Shown: piece after piece, positions 9,807 to 20,835 of the stretch
Numbering within the stretch: position 1 is the stretch's first letter
Layout of the letters: each line of letters opens with the position of its first letter
Assembly: GCA_021399445.1 (NCBI GenBank)
Contig: JAJTUQ010000018.1
Coordinates: forward strand, 111,882-175,881
Reading direction: 5' to 3'
Origin: Xylogone sp. PMI_703
Taxonomy: Eukaryota > Ascomycota > Leotiomycetes
Length of the DNA stretch: 64,000 bases
Program-made: the position numbers and the translations under genes
The notes under the pieces: model-generated
Told to the model about the DNA's origin: nothing
The model's database searches: none
Seen by the model: the letters and a program-made list of their open reading frames with translations, nothing else

Positions 9807-10304
9807 GTTAACTTCGTCATGTATAAGGTACTACCATTAGGTGTAACTCTTAAGAGCAATTCCAAAAGCACAAAAAGACGGAAGTCAGGTGACTCCATAT
9901 TACTTCATAGCCAGAGCTCTCTAGGTAAGTTAGGACCTCGTCCTTATATAACTAGCTCTAACAGGGGTGTTAAGCAACGTAAACCAGCTAACGTTTCGTG
10001 GCGTCCAGTCATTACACTTTGGTGCACCCCTCGCAATTATGTCTGCAACAAACAAGGAAAATCCTTGTCAGCCTTGCTGTAAGTACTCCGTGCCGTTCCC
10101 CCTCACCCGCATTACTCCTTATTCGCCATGGTCTGGCTCCTACCCCAGGCCTGAGAGTGGTCTTCGTATCCAGGATCAGAAGAGAAGAATGGGTTGGCCA
10201 GAAAGAGAGACTTTATGAGAACAGAATAAAGAACTTCCCTCTGTGCTGGTTTATTTTCAATCTTTATACTACAATAACGTTGTGCCAGATAAGTAAAGGA
10301 GGGG
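9807..10304. other. spacer left of a solo LTR
   Basis: Overlapping plus-strand ORFs between 9819 and 10399 have no recognisable motif, and two of them run into or through the solo LTR. I do not call a gene. Confidence 0.45.
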
Positions 10305-10560
10305 TGTCAGAGCGCTGTGGGCCAGTACAGCGGGTATGGCCGAGAGCACGAATCAGCACAGGGGGCACGGCAATTAGGGACGGTATAACCACCATATAGC
10401 TAGTTATTAGGGAGGTTGCGCCTATTAATACAACGATTCCTACCTGTATTTAAGGCTAGAGATCCAATTCGTATTGTTATCTTAGAGCTTAGCTACCGAA
10501 TATACGCTGTATCGTCGCATCTTGACCTTCCTTCACGCTGTGCAACCAACACCTCTGACA
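10305..10560 (+). mobile_element. solo LTR, 256 bp, Copia-like ends
   Basis: Begins TGTCAGAG and ends CTCTGACA, an 8-base inverted terminus. It is flanked by GGGG on the left and GGGGG on the right, consistent with a target-site duplication of 4-5 bp with one change. A TATA-like CTGTATTTAAGG lies in the second half. No gag, PBS or partner LTR is adjacent, so it is a solo LTR left by LTR-LTR recombination. Its TGTCA/TGACA ends match those of the Copia LTR at 679-868, but the bodies do not look alike. Strand is assigned from the TATA-like motif only. Confidence 0.72.
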
Positions 10561-10810
10561 GGGGGCTAATCTAGCGTTTACCTGGTCTGGAGCGATCTAG
10601 AACCTGAATTTTCTACGTTTGTAGACTTGGTGTCAGCTCCACAATATGTCTATTGTTTTTCCCTTGAAAGCACAAATATTACACCGAGTGAATCATTCCG
10701 TAAACGGAAAGGATTTGTTACTAATAGCTTCGACTGGGCGAAACTTAATGTAATCGAGAAATTAACAGCGAGAGCCATTTAAACTATAATAAATTGAGGA
10801 TTAGGGTTTT
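10561..10810. other. spacer
   Basis: No feature recognised between the solo LTR and the recombinase-derived repeat. Confidence 0.4.
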
Positions 10811-11290
10811 AAAAGAAACCACAAGAGCCGTTCTGCAGAGGAGTGAACAACAATAAACGATGTAGCCCTCTTTAAAACCTTTTGTAATATACCATCAGTG
10901 CGAAAAATCAAGTCTGTAACTATCCATGATCGCGTGAGAGACAATAAACACTCCATAATCTGAGAAATTCGTATACACTTGTGATACAACAGTAATGAAG
11001 ACCTGAGCGGATAGATGTGATGTTTGAGAGACTCATTGGTTGGTTTTTTGTATTAAAGCCTTCTCGAGAGTATTTGACAGTTCGCATCCAAGTTAAGCCT
11101 TTCCTTGTAAATAATCCATCGTGAAGCAATTTTAGACTGTTTCAGCGTCGAGGGTGAATCTTGTGGACCTCGGCGACATGATTTCTGAAATGATCTTTGT
11201 TGTTGAGAACCACCCTGCGATCCATACACACAGGATGCACGCAAAAAACTGGTAAATTTGCTGGCATCCGGTCTAGGTGATGAACCTTCT
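10811..11290 (-). pseudogene. truncated 3' end of a DUF3435/C2H2 recombinase gene with its downstream flank
   Basis: About 11050-11290 matches the last coding part of the intact gene near 36.12-36.35 kb. Shared stretches include GTATTTGACAG, GAATCTTGTGGAC and GATGCACGCAAA. On the minus strand the zinc-finger region is still readable (ORF 11053-11244) but has no intact frame back to a start. About 10811-11050 matches the 3' flank at about 35.74-36.12 kb, and its first 172 bp is nearly identical to 20094-20266. RIP damage is light compared with the 6.3-7.2 kb copy, so this fragment is younger or escaped. The copy breaks off at about 11290 directly against a MADS-box coding fragment. Confidence 0.8.
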
Positions 11291-11298
11291 GGACATGA

Positions 11299-11484
11299 GA
11301 CGAAAGATTTATTAGAAGGAAGGATACCCTAATTAATAAGCCTCACGAGCTTGCGGGGTTTTGTGACGCTGACATATCACTTACCATCCGTAACCGCAAA
11401 ACTGGCCGTTATTTTACTTACAATTCGATTGATATTGAGTCTTGGCCACCATCTAAGGAACAAATAGTAAGTTTGCCTATTTGA
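11299..11484 (+). pseudogene. MADS-box (SRF-type) fragment
   Basis: The plus strand encodes FIRRKDTLINKPHELAGF then CDADISLTIRNRKTGRYF, then 'YNSIDIESWPPSKEQI'. This follows the fungal small MADS-box layout: basic RRKDTLxKKAxEL helix, CDADxSLxIRN strand, GRYFxYNS, and WPPSxEQI tail. A good donor (GTAAGT at 11467) directly follows the codon ATA, so the frame stop at 11484 is probably intronic and the gene once continued. No ATG is available; the 5' end is cut by the recombinase fragment at about 11290. MADS proteins bind CArG-type DNA as dimers. A paralogue with a frameshift lies at 20836-21027. Confidence 0.68.
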
Positions 11485-11946
11485 TTTTGAGAGCATGTCG
11501 TTAACAGAGATAGCAACAATGGTATCCCAGCGATCTTGTATCCCGCAGGATTTCAATGTTAAGCAGCAGAAAGGTAAATCTTGTTTGGGACAGGATAAGG
11601 GACAGCCTGCGAATAATAGAAAAGCTCATTCAGATGATAGTAGATCATGGGAAATTGAATTTCAAGCCCTGCGATAGGTACTATGGATCTAAAGCATTTC
11701 ATATTGTGCGTGCTTGCAGTATTATCGATAAGGCATATTTAGATACATACCGCGAACTTATTGGCTCCCAACAAATCAACAAATGCGCCTAAAATAGCCT
11801 TATAAATATACGAAGTTTAGTTGTATCTAATATTTGTCGGCATTTGTTTATTATTCTAGCTCTTAATATAGACTTCAGTAATCCTATATATGTGCATTAC
11901 AAGCTGCTGTCGTATTGTGCTCATTTAACAACGGGTTACAGCTGAG
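11485..11946. other. possible downstream exons of the MADS fragment; upstream region of the helicase gene
   Basis: A plausible acceptor (TCCCAG near 11530) and small ORFs up to 11792 could be later exons of the broken MADS gene, but nothing confirms this. The rest is the promoter side of the helicase gene. Confidence 0.35.
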
Positions 11947-14288
11947 ATGATTGATCAGTTGTTCTTGGCTGGGAGTCGAGTTACACTAGCAAGACCACGA
12001 CCACGACCATACACCGTTAAGCTGCTGGTAAGTAACAAAACAAACCCCGATTGAAATAACAAGACTAGGTGATGTTTACACTAGCACTGACAATATTGAC
12101 AATATACTAGTTCCAGGTCTCTTGCCTTCGCAACCCCTCTCGCTTCTTCGCACACAGTCATAACTTGTTTCGACAGCGGGGAAAGAAGCTTTCATTTTCC
12201 CCATCCCATGAACAACAGGAGGTCGTGAAACTCTGCTCTCTGAAGAACGTTGTGGTGCAGGCGCGGCCAGGGTCAGGCAAAACGGCTACAGCAGAGGCTA
12301 TTGTTGCCGCCAACCCAGACAAGCGAGTAGCCATACTTACCTACTCGAAGAGACTTCAACTGGAAACCTATCGCCGGCTCCGTACTTACTCTAACTGCGA
12401 TGTTTTCACGTTCCACGCAATGGCCGGCTCGCTTTTTGGAGCTACTATATATAATGATGCCAAACTATCCGAGCAGAGAAGACAAGTCCTTCGTTGCAAC
12501 GAGCTTCCTCAATGGAGTTCTGCACCTTTTGATATCATTGTGTTGGACGAGTTTCAGGATTGTACTGACCTCATCTTCTGGCTAACCAATTGCTTCATCC
12601 TGGCCAACGAGCAGAAGACAGGGAAATCTCCTCGGCTCGTCGTGCTCGGTGACGAGAGGCAATCCATCTACCGATTCCGTGGTGCCGATCACCGTTATCT
12701 TACTCTAGCTCCTGAGTTACTACGTCCTATTAACCCCTACCCCTTCGTCAGGACTCCGTTGAGCCAAAGCTTTCGACTATCAGATCAGACAGTTCGGTTT
12801 ATCAACCATACTTTTCTCGGTGGTGAATCGTGCATCACAAGCTCAAAGCCTGGTCCTAAACCCATTGTCATAAGATGTAACACACGTCATGACTGCTATG
12901 CGTTAGCTAAGAAACTATCAACTCTTATTAAGCAACACGGAGCCAAGAATACAGCAATTATAGCACCGTCTGTACGCAACTGGGCATTAAAAAGATTGAT
13001 CAACGTATTGTCTAAGAAACACCACGTGCCAATTGCTGTACCAATCGATGATGAGATTCCTCTGGATGAAACGGTGGTCTATGGAAAGCTGTGCGTTTCC
13101 ACCATCCACCAGTTCAAAGGCAGCGAGCGTGATTTGATCATTCTCTTCGATATAGACTCCTCTTTTTTCAGTTATCTTGGCCGCGACCTTCCGGACGACA
13201 GCTGCCCCAACGAGATTTTTGTGGCTTTAACGCGTGCCGGGAAACAGCTTGTCTTGGTCCACAATGAGGCTGAGAAACTCATGCCTTTCGTATCGGTGGA
13301 AGCTTTGTACGAAACAGCCGAGGTTGTTAACATGACAAGCAGTCAAGCAAGAATTACGCCGCCCGACACACCCGGCCGGCCTTTGGAGCTCGGACTTAAG
13401 CTGCCGCGTTCAAACGGCGTCCGAGACGCGACCCGACACATACGGGGCGAATCTCTGCATGAAATCGTTAAGCGTGACCTGTATACTCAACAACTCTCGC
13501 CACCTCTACCCGAGAAGGAACATATTGACATACCTAGTGTTGTCCCTACAGATTTACGACGGGGGTTCCATGAAGCCGTTAGCGATATAAATGGCCTTGT
13601 TGTTGTCGCAGCTTTCGAGCATGATATTTTTGGAACGCTAAATACGCTCGGCGGCGACCAAAGCATTATTGACCTAAGACTCCCCGTCTGTCCGCTGCAA
13701 CGAGTTTCTCAGCTTTGTCGATATGCGTGTGAGCATGCAGCTCGGCTTTCAGGCTATCAGCCGCGTGTTATCCAGATGAAAAATCACGGATTCGACTGGA
13801 TCAAGCCTGGAGACCTTGCCTTAGCTCGGAGTCGGCTCCAAGAGGAATTGAGAGATTTGGTCCTAAATCTTAGGTTTGAGGTTGAAGCCGAGCAAGATTT
13901 CAGTATTGACAATCAGAAAACCCGACTGCAAGGTCGCGCCGATATTGTCGCAATTTCCTCCTCAGATTGCGAGGATAATGAAAACGTTGAGTCTATATGG
14001 GAGATCAAGTTTGTCTCGCAACTTTCCAACGAGCATATTGTACAGGCATGCATGTATACTTATTTGTTCGCCCCGCAGGCCGGCGAGTTGCCTCGTACTA
14101 TACTTTATAACGTGCGGGACGGAGAGAAGTGGGAAATCACACCGCATGATGGGCGAGAAGGGCTGCGGCGCATGATAGAGAGCGTTCTGAGACTCAGGCA
14201 TACGACTGCAGGAGAGATGAAGCATGAGGAGTTTATCGACATGTGTGCAAAAACAACGCTGGAGACTTTGAATTTAGATGATTCATGA
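11947..14288 (+). CDS. UvrD/PcrA-type SF1 helicase fused to a PD-(D/E)XK nuclease domain
   Basis: Model: exons 11947-12027 and 12117-14288, 750 aa. The intron 12028-12116 has GTAAGT, a branch-like CACTGACAA and acceptor TTCCAG, and the frame is kept; without it the long frame lacks an ATG. Helicase motifs in order: Walker A ARPGSGKTA (about residues 76-84), motif II VLDEFQDC (about 170), motif III GDERQSIYRFRGA, motif IV LSQSFRLSD, motif V STIHQFKGSERD, motif VI FVALTRAGK. The C-terminal domain has LQGRADIVAI and, about 30 residues on, WEIKFVSQL...Q, the D...ExK arrangement of RecB/AddA-like nucleases. The first about 50 residues are Arg-rich with only one acidic residue (SRVTLARPRPRPY, NPSRFFAHSHNLF), typical of a mitochondrial presequence. 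Likely role: DNA unwinding and end processing, possibly in mitochondria. Yeast Hmi1 is a known mitochondrial UvrD-like helicase, but I infer no orthology. Confidence 0.85.
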
Positions 14289-14992
14289 TAGAAAACGAGG
14301 TGCAAGCACGCGCGGCAGCTACTTTTTGCACAAGCTGGAGGCTCAAGGGGTCAAGATTTGAAGGGATCAAGACTTGATGACCTTGATGAGTGTGGCTGAC
14401 CCTTCGTTTTACCCGCAGTCTATTTATGTTGATCCACGTGTTCGCGTTTATTTCGTCCACACTATTGTGCATTCTGGAATCTAATGTCGCGTATCAATTG
14501 CGTGGTCGCATGACAGAAGCTGGCTGATTGCGCGGGCACTTGATGGACGGTAGCGTCGCTAGCGTCGCGTTGGCGCTGGCGCTGAAATGGGGTAAGATTA
14601 ATTTTGGTCTCCCGTAACTATATACAGTAACATTCTTGCACACCATCCAGCAATAGTGCGTAAAACTAGGGCACCCTTGCTGCTCCTCCCCTCCAATCTG
14701 AGTTGTTGTTTTGGTGTGCAAGCAAGGACGACAAGATGCGACGAGTGCAGAGAGTAATTACGTCCATCCCTGTAAAGCCTTAGGCATAAAGGCCAGCAGT
14801 GGCTGCACATCAAGCTTAGTAATGACTTCAATGCCTAGCTTGACATTACCAAGTCACAGTTTACTAGAGCCCGGCGGGAAACGTCGGTAGCCAAATCAGC
14901 TTCTGCGTAGACATACCCTTTTAGAATGTCGGCCCCGTTTCTTGACCCTGGTCTGATCAAATAGCGTCAACCTACTCAGTTAAAGACATAAC
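14289..14992. other. intergenic
   Basis: Overlapping minus-strand ORFs (14494-14831) have no motif. Likely terminator of the helicase gene and promoter of the HET gene. Confidence 0.45.
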
Positions 14993-16210
14993 ATGGACCT
15001 CTTAACAGACAGGCGAACTCATCGACCCCTTACTGGAGACGACATTCGTCTTCTAACTCTTCAACCGGGTTTATTCAACGACCCTATTCACTGCCAGCTT
15101 GAACAAGTTTCCCTGAGCGCTGGGCATGCCTACGAAGCCTTGTCGTACGTCTGGGGAAACACTAGCGACACTTCGCCCATGATTCTTGATAGGACGCCAC
15201 ACCATATCACGAAAAATCTGGAATGTGCACTGCGGTATTTGCGTTACAAGGAATTTCCGAGAGTTCTCTGGGTCGATGCCATCTGCATCAACCAAAATGA
15301 CCCAGACGAAAAGTCACAGCAAGTGCCGATGATAGGAGAGATATACAGCAGGGCCACGAAAGTCCATGCCTGGCTAGGAGAGGCAGATCGCGATATTGAT
15401 TGCATCTATAATGTTCTGCAGGAGTTTCGGGATCGCAGGAGAGAAGCGGAATTTCCTACTCACTTTGACGCGGCTGAACAACTTTCGTTCCATAGGCAAC
15501 TGTTTCGCAATATCTATCTGGATAAAGCCGGTACTTTACCCGAACAGAGCGATTTGGATGATGACATGTTGCAAGAGGAATTCAACTGGCTTCGTCCCTT
15601 CTATATGCGACCCTATTGGCGCCGTGTCTGGATTGTTCAGGAGCTTGTCCTGGCAAAGTTAGTGATTGTCTGTTGTGGAGACAAATCCATTGACTTTGAC
15701 GACATTTATGGACTTAGCCTCGATTGGGGCTCATTCGAGCAAGGCTTCGATACTGGGACTTATCAAATGCTGAAACCACATTCGAGGGGATGGAACACTA
15801 TCCGGACGATTCGCGGGCTCCGACGACGAAGGGAGGTGGTGGAATGGGAGATGGGAGGAGAGGCCCCGTATCTGATGAGTATTAAGATGTCAGAGCAGAG
15901 TGATGTCGCGATGCTCGATGAAGTGATTACAGTATTCTCCCAATACCACGAATGTAGTCTTCCAAAAGACAAAGTTTACGGTTTCCGTGAGCTAGTCCCG
16001 CAATGGAAGGAAAACCTTATAGTGAATTATAAGCGGTCTGACTTGGAAGTCTTTTTGGACATTGCGAAGCTTGATTTATTCGAGCCGAAAAGGCACGGGG
16101 GCTTGCATATAGCATTTTGTTTGTGGTTAGCAATGGGATTGGGAGATCGCGAGAAGTTCAACGACTGCCTACGGCAATCTTACCTCCACGTCTGTTGTGG
16201 AAAGAAATGA
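14993..16210 (+). CDS. HET domain (heterokaryon incompatibility) protein
   Basis: Single exon, 405 codons, ATG at 14993 in the context ATAACATGG. The HET domain (PF06985) spans about residues 48-215. Its three conserved blocks are YEALSYVWGN, then VLWVDAICINQNDPDEKSQQ with MIGEIYSRATKVHAWLG, and PYWRRVWIVQELVLA. A C-terminal part follows with 'CSLPKDKVYGF' and 'VNYKRSDLEVFLDIA', the usual post-HET block. HET domains trigger regulated cell death in non-self recognition and some resemble TIR domains. The protein stops soon after the post-HET block, shorter than many HET proteins, and a transposon remnant follows within 100 bp, so the 3' end may be cut. It sits among three NLR genes, a typical setting for allorecognition genes. 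Confidence 0.9.
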   Translation: MDLLTDRRTHRPLTGDDIRLLTLQPGLFNDPIHCQLEQVSLSAGHAYEALSYVWGNTSDTSPMILDRTPHHITKNLECALRYLRYKEFPRVLWVDAICINQNDPDEKSQQVPMIGEIYSRATKVHAWLGEADRDIDCIYNVLQEFRDRRREAEFPTHFDAAEQLSFHRQLFRNIYLDKAGTLPEQSDLDDDMLQEEFNWLRPFYMRPYWRRVWIVQELVLAKLVIVCCGDKSIDFDDIYGLSLDWGSFEQGFDTGTYQMLKPHSRGWNTIRTIRGLRRRREVVEWEMGGEAPYLMSIKMSEQSDVAMLDEVITVFSQYHECSLPKDKVYGFRELVPQWKENLIVNYKRSDLEVFLDIAKLDLFEPKRHGGLHIAFCLWLAMGLGDREKFNDCLRQSYLHVCCGKK

Positions 16211-16470
16211 GTCCAAGAATACTATCAACCGTCTCTATCTCTATAGCCAAAGGTTATAGGCTTTCAAAAGAATTTATAATAGCTGCCCTAATGCATCGCG
16301 ATACTAAGTGCTCAGAGTATGGAATTGTAGGGCATAGAAGGAATAAGTGCCCTAATTTAGCTAGTAATTAGATATTTGCAATATAGCTGTTTGTGGTTGA
16401 ATATTTGGTATTGCGTATTAAAATGGTGGAGGAAGTGTCCCGACCGACTAGGTGGTCCGACCGAGTTGGA
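16211..16470 (+). mobile_element. 3' remnant of a DNA transposon with degraded zinc knuckle
   Basis: The plus strand near 16300-16371 encodes KCSEYGIVGHRRNKCPN. This is a CCHC zinc knuckle (CxxCx4Hx4C) in which the second Cys is Tyr, a TGT-to-TAT change of the RIP type. Pogo/Fot1-like fungal transposases often end in such a knuckle. About 60 bp further on, a GTCCCGACCGACTAGGTGG stretch and the related GGTCCGACCGAGTTGG look like a terminal repeat. No left end is seen. The class assignment is tentative. Confidence 0.4.
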
Positions 16471-17256
16471 ATGATGTTCCTCTAGCTTCGCTATTAATGT
16501 TTTAACTTGTTAACTAAGAGATGTTTTGCAATAGGCCCATAAACCTATCCTAGTATTTTTGATACTAATACTCTTTTGACACCGGTGACCTGAGATATCC
16601 ATGTTTTCGGCAGGTTGGATTGACAAAAAAAGGACATTTCAAGCTTCTAAGATACTGAGTTTAAGCATTTCACTCATGGAAAGACTCAACAGGTAGTTTC
16701 ATGGACTTGGGAATCCTGATCCGACACAAAGTACCTTTAATTGAGCAATATCTTAAGATTGTCATTGTGGCGTGTTTCACATCCCGACATTTCTGCTTTG
16801 AAACGCTATTCCATCTCCTTTCTTGTTGAGGGATACCGCCGGCCTTCCACCGCTAAATAAACAAGATTGCCAAGAAGAGTCCATAGCTTCAGCCCACTAC
16901 AGGTCAGTGGGATGTGAATGTTGTGGATCTGTGGACCGGCGGGATTTTGAGTCTTGACACGATGTTTGTGATCTGTATCAATAATGCACCTGTGCAAATT
17001 TTTGTTGGCTCTGTTCAACCACATGACAGTGACGTGGCGCCAAAGGATTGCAGATGTCACAAAGCGGGCGCCATTGCACAATGAGCTAGGCTGACTTAGT
17101 CCTAAGCGCAATCTCTAATAAGCTCAGCACTCATGCCTTTCAAAAATTGCAGACCACGAATACTACTTCTGATGCCGGGTTAGACTTCCCATCATATCAT
17201 CTTATCGATTTCAGTGCTGTGACGGGAAATGATACCAGTTATTGACGTTGATACGA
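16471..17256. other. intergenic
   Basis: No supported gene. The minus ORF 16806-17111 has no motif. Contains the upstream region of the PNP-NACHT gene. Confidence 0.45.
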
Positions 17257-20158
17257 ATGGCGACTGCAACGAGAAATTTTCGCCATCAGGATTATACGGT
17301 CGCATGGATCTGTGCGCTCCCCTTGGAGATGGCTGCCGCCAAGGTAATGCTGGATGAGAGGCATCCCGACTTACCAACTAAACCAAATGATGATAATATT
17401 TATATTCTGGGTAGGGTATGTGCTCACAATGTTGTTATTGCATGTCTTCCATCAGGCGTCTACGGTACGACTTCAGCGGCAACAGTCGCTGCTCGGCTGC
17501 TAACCACCTTCGAGTCAATACGGTTTGGCCTAATGGTTGGTATTGGAGGGGGGGTTCCCAGCAAAAGTGCCGATATTCGATTGGGTGACATTGTGGTAAG
17601 CAAACCGACGAGGGATTTTGGAGGTGTGGTACAATATGATTTCGGCAAAACGATCGAACACGGCCTTTTTGAACGCACTGGCATATTGAATTTGCCGCCT
17701 CAGATCCTCTTGACAGCAGTTGCCAGATTACAAGCGACCATATGTTGGAAGCAAGTCGGATTCCAGATCTTCTCTCTAAAATGGTAGCTATGTACCCCAT
17801 GATGCGTGCTAAGTTTACATACTGTGGTCAGGAACAGGATAGACTATTTGAATCCACATATGACCACAGCAAGTCAGAAGATACCTGCGATGCTTGTGAC
17901 GCAGGAAGACTGGTAACACGATCTCCTCGAGTTGGGTATGATCCTGTGATCCACTATGGTCTGATTGCGTCTGGCAACCAGGTAATGAAGCACGGCTACA
18001 CCAGGGATAAGCTAGCTCAGGAATTGGGTATCCTCTGTTTTGAAATGGAGGCGGCTGGCTTGATGAACAACTTTCCGTGCCTAGTGATTCGGGGGATCTG
18101 CGACTATGCGGATTCGCATAAAAACAAGCAGTGGCAGGAATATGCGGCGGCAACAGCAGCAGCTTACGCTAAGGAGCTCCTCTGTGTGATCCCAACTAAC
18201 CAGATTGGGGAAACGCTAGAAGCTGTCTCAGTTACTAGTCCGGGGTTGCTGTGCAACAGTGACAAGCACCCACTTGCCGTACAGTCATCCACAGCTTGGG
18301 CAGTTCAACAAAGCTGTCAGTGCTCGAATTAGAAGTTTTAAAGAAAGTGGTCACTGATGGATTGCAGATGGTCAAAATGATGAGGAGCTACTCAACAAGA
18401 TTTCAAGCTATGATCATGAGAGAGTTCATCGAAGACTTTGTCGCAAACGACTTATAGGCACTACACAGTGGTTCTTGGATCATCCAGACTTTAAAGCATG
18501 GTTCATTGAGAAGCGTTTGCCCAGTATATGGTGTAAAGGAAAAAGTAAGCGTGTTTTAATAAACATGTTCACTGCTGACTGGTAGCTTCATCTCAGTTGG
18601 CTCAGGTAAAACAATAATAGCGTTAGTCGCCCTCGATCTGGTCTTCCTAGGGTAAACGACCTAACGTCGAAACAGAACATCGGTTGTAGAGGCTGCAAAG
18701 CATCGCAATCCTGAGGTCCGCGCGCCTACCGTTTTTTTCTACTGTGAGAATGAGCAACATGGCACACAGCAAGGATCGTACGTTCTCTCAAGCTTCATTA
18801 AACAGCTGTGTGACTTCCTGCGTCTAATGTCCCGACCTTGGCCGGAAGATATCATAAGAGAGATTAGGAGATTCTTTGGGCCTAAACGGATCGAGCCAGA
18901 CTTTGAAGACCTTAAGGATATTTTTATCTCTCTTTTTCACTACATACCGGATACAATTTATATCCTTGACGGACTTGACGCCCTAGACAGGGAACATGGC
19001 GAAGGCCTTTTAAGGGTCTTTCAGTCACTATTCTGTAATTCCAGATCAACGCAAGGATCGCGAATTCTGTTGCTCAGCAGGGATCAAATTCCAGGTTACA
19101 TCGATGTAGCTATTGCCATGCCAGGAATTTGTCAGATCTCGACGTTATCTAACGTTCTACGCGACATTGAGACTTACATTGAAACTAGTATCGTCGATAA
19201 ATCATTGTTCCATAGGCTTACCGATGATCCTCAATTATTGGAAGAGATAAAGCGGGTACTTCTGATAGAATCATCGGGAATGTATGACACCAACTCTACT
19301 ACTTTACGAGGATTCCATTCTCTGCGCTGTGCACTGACTATCCAGTATAGGTTTCTGTGGGTGTATCTCCAACTGGAGATTCTTTGGGCTACATGTGTTA
19401 CAGACGCAGAAATACGATCAGCCTTAAGTAAGCTACCAAAAGGCCTGGAAGAGACGTATTTCCGCTGTGCGGAGAGAATAGACCTCCAGGATAGCCGTAC
19501 TCTAAAAGTGCTTAAATGGGTTAGCTATGCAACTAGACCGCTTCATATTGAGGAGTTAAGGGAAGCTATTGCCTTTGACCTGCAAGACAGTGAGTGGGAT
19601 TCAAAAAAATTCCCGCAAACAGATTTCGTTATTGGCTGCTGTGCGAATCTTGTGGTTGTGGATCCAACTGACAATTGTATCCGCTTTGCCCATTCCTCCG
19701 TAAAACAATTCCTTGAGAAAGATCCGCAAAATTGCATTCCAAGATATCCTATAAGCACAGTACAAGGAGAACTTGAGTGCGGAGAGTTCTGTATTGCTTA
19801 TCTCTCTTTCTCGAATTTTAGTCTTCAGCTTAAAAAGCAAGCGGATGAAACAGCGGTAGTCGCAGTTTTAAGCCTAGCTCTTCTTGCAGGTGAAGCCCGT
19901 GAGTCCTGGCTTGGTAGACGCTTTTTGCGAGGGCCTGGGAATCAGAAGCGTTCCCTTTCTCTACCGTTCCGTAGGATACGCACAGATTCAACTCCAGCTC
20001 TAACGCAGTACAAATTCCTTGATTACGCCATCACAAACTGGGCCTTGCAGACAAAACAAATATCTCGTAAATCATTAGTCTGGGAGAAATTCGAAAAGAA
20101 ACCACAAGAGCCGTTCTGCAGAGAAGTGAACAACAATAAACGATGTAACCCTCTTTAA
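17257..20158 (+). pseudogene. broken PNP-NACHT NLR
   Basis: ATG at 17257. The first domain is a nucleoside-phosphorylase-like module (PNP_UDP_1): YTVAWICALPLEMAAAKVM, GIGGGVPS..DIRLGDIVVSKP, and FEMEAAGLMNNFPC with GICDYADSHKNKQW. A one-base loss near 17733 shifts the frame inside 'LQA..HMLEASRIPD'. A stop at 18332 precedes the pre-NACHT linker (TTQWFLDHPDFKAWF). Walker A (VGSGKTII) is at about 18596-18620 and is followed by TAA at about 18654. From about 18690 the NACHT continues in an open frame (VFFYCENE, TIYILDGLDALD as Walker B). An intron at 19282-19350 rejoins SSGM to FLWVYLQLEILW. The winged-helix-like part reads to about 20093. The last 22 codons come from an inserted repeat, so the sensor repeats are missing. 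Overall a dead or remnant immune-type receptor. Confidence 0.82.
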
Positions 20159-20266
20159 AACCTTTTGTAATATACCATCAGTGCGAAAAATCAAGTATGT
20201 AACTATCTATGATCGCGTGAGTAGACAATAAACACTCCATAATCTGAGAAATTCGTATACATTTGT
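20094..20266. repeat. repeat R1, second copy
   Basis: About 173 bp almost identical to 10811-10982, with about six differences including one indel. It is recognisably homologous to the flank of the intact recombinase at about 35.74-35.85 kb. It replaces the 3' end of the PNP-NACHT gene, marking a breakpoint at 20093/20094. Confidence 0.85.
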
Positions 20267-20835
20267 ACATAGAGTGTAGTGAACAAGTGGTTAGTAAACT
20301 GGCAAAAGAACTGTACAGGCTCCTTTCCGTTTTTTTGTATTTATGAATTTAGAATTTGTAACTACTTAACATGTGTCGGAACACAAAGTCCGATTATGGT
20401 AGAATGCAAAGAATTTTAATTGAATTAACTATCCTACAGTGCAACACAGTACAATTTATAGTGGCAATTGCACTAATGGACTACGAATAGAATAGCCTCG
20501 CATGGCAGGGTTCTCATGACCTGAGGCAATAGAGTTTACGGTCCGTATGCGCAACCACAATTGTTCTGACAACATGCAATTGGCCTATCAACTGTGAGCG
20601 GTTAAGAGCGTGGTCATAGCCAACCGTAATGTTTTTATTTTAGATCCACCAATAAGATTAAACGCGGCTGAGCTTCTAGGACAAAGTAAATTCTAGATCT
20701 CAGACTACGCATTTTGAATTAGCTTAATAAATAAGGTGAATTGTTGTTTGCCTAGTTTAAAGCCGCCTTCTTTTATCCAAACAGTATTATCATGGAGGAG
20801 AATAATATCATATGTTCTTTCATACAGACAATTTA
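20267..20835. other. spacer
   Basis: AT-leaning, no ORF or repeat recognised. Confidence 0.45.

Noticed and set aside
9819..10399. three overlapping plus-strand ORFs of 83-133 codons
   Set aside because: They overlap one another and partly the solo LTR, with no motif and no good start context.
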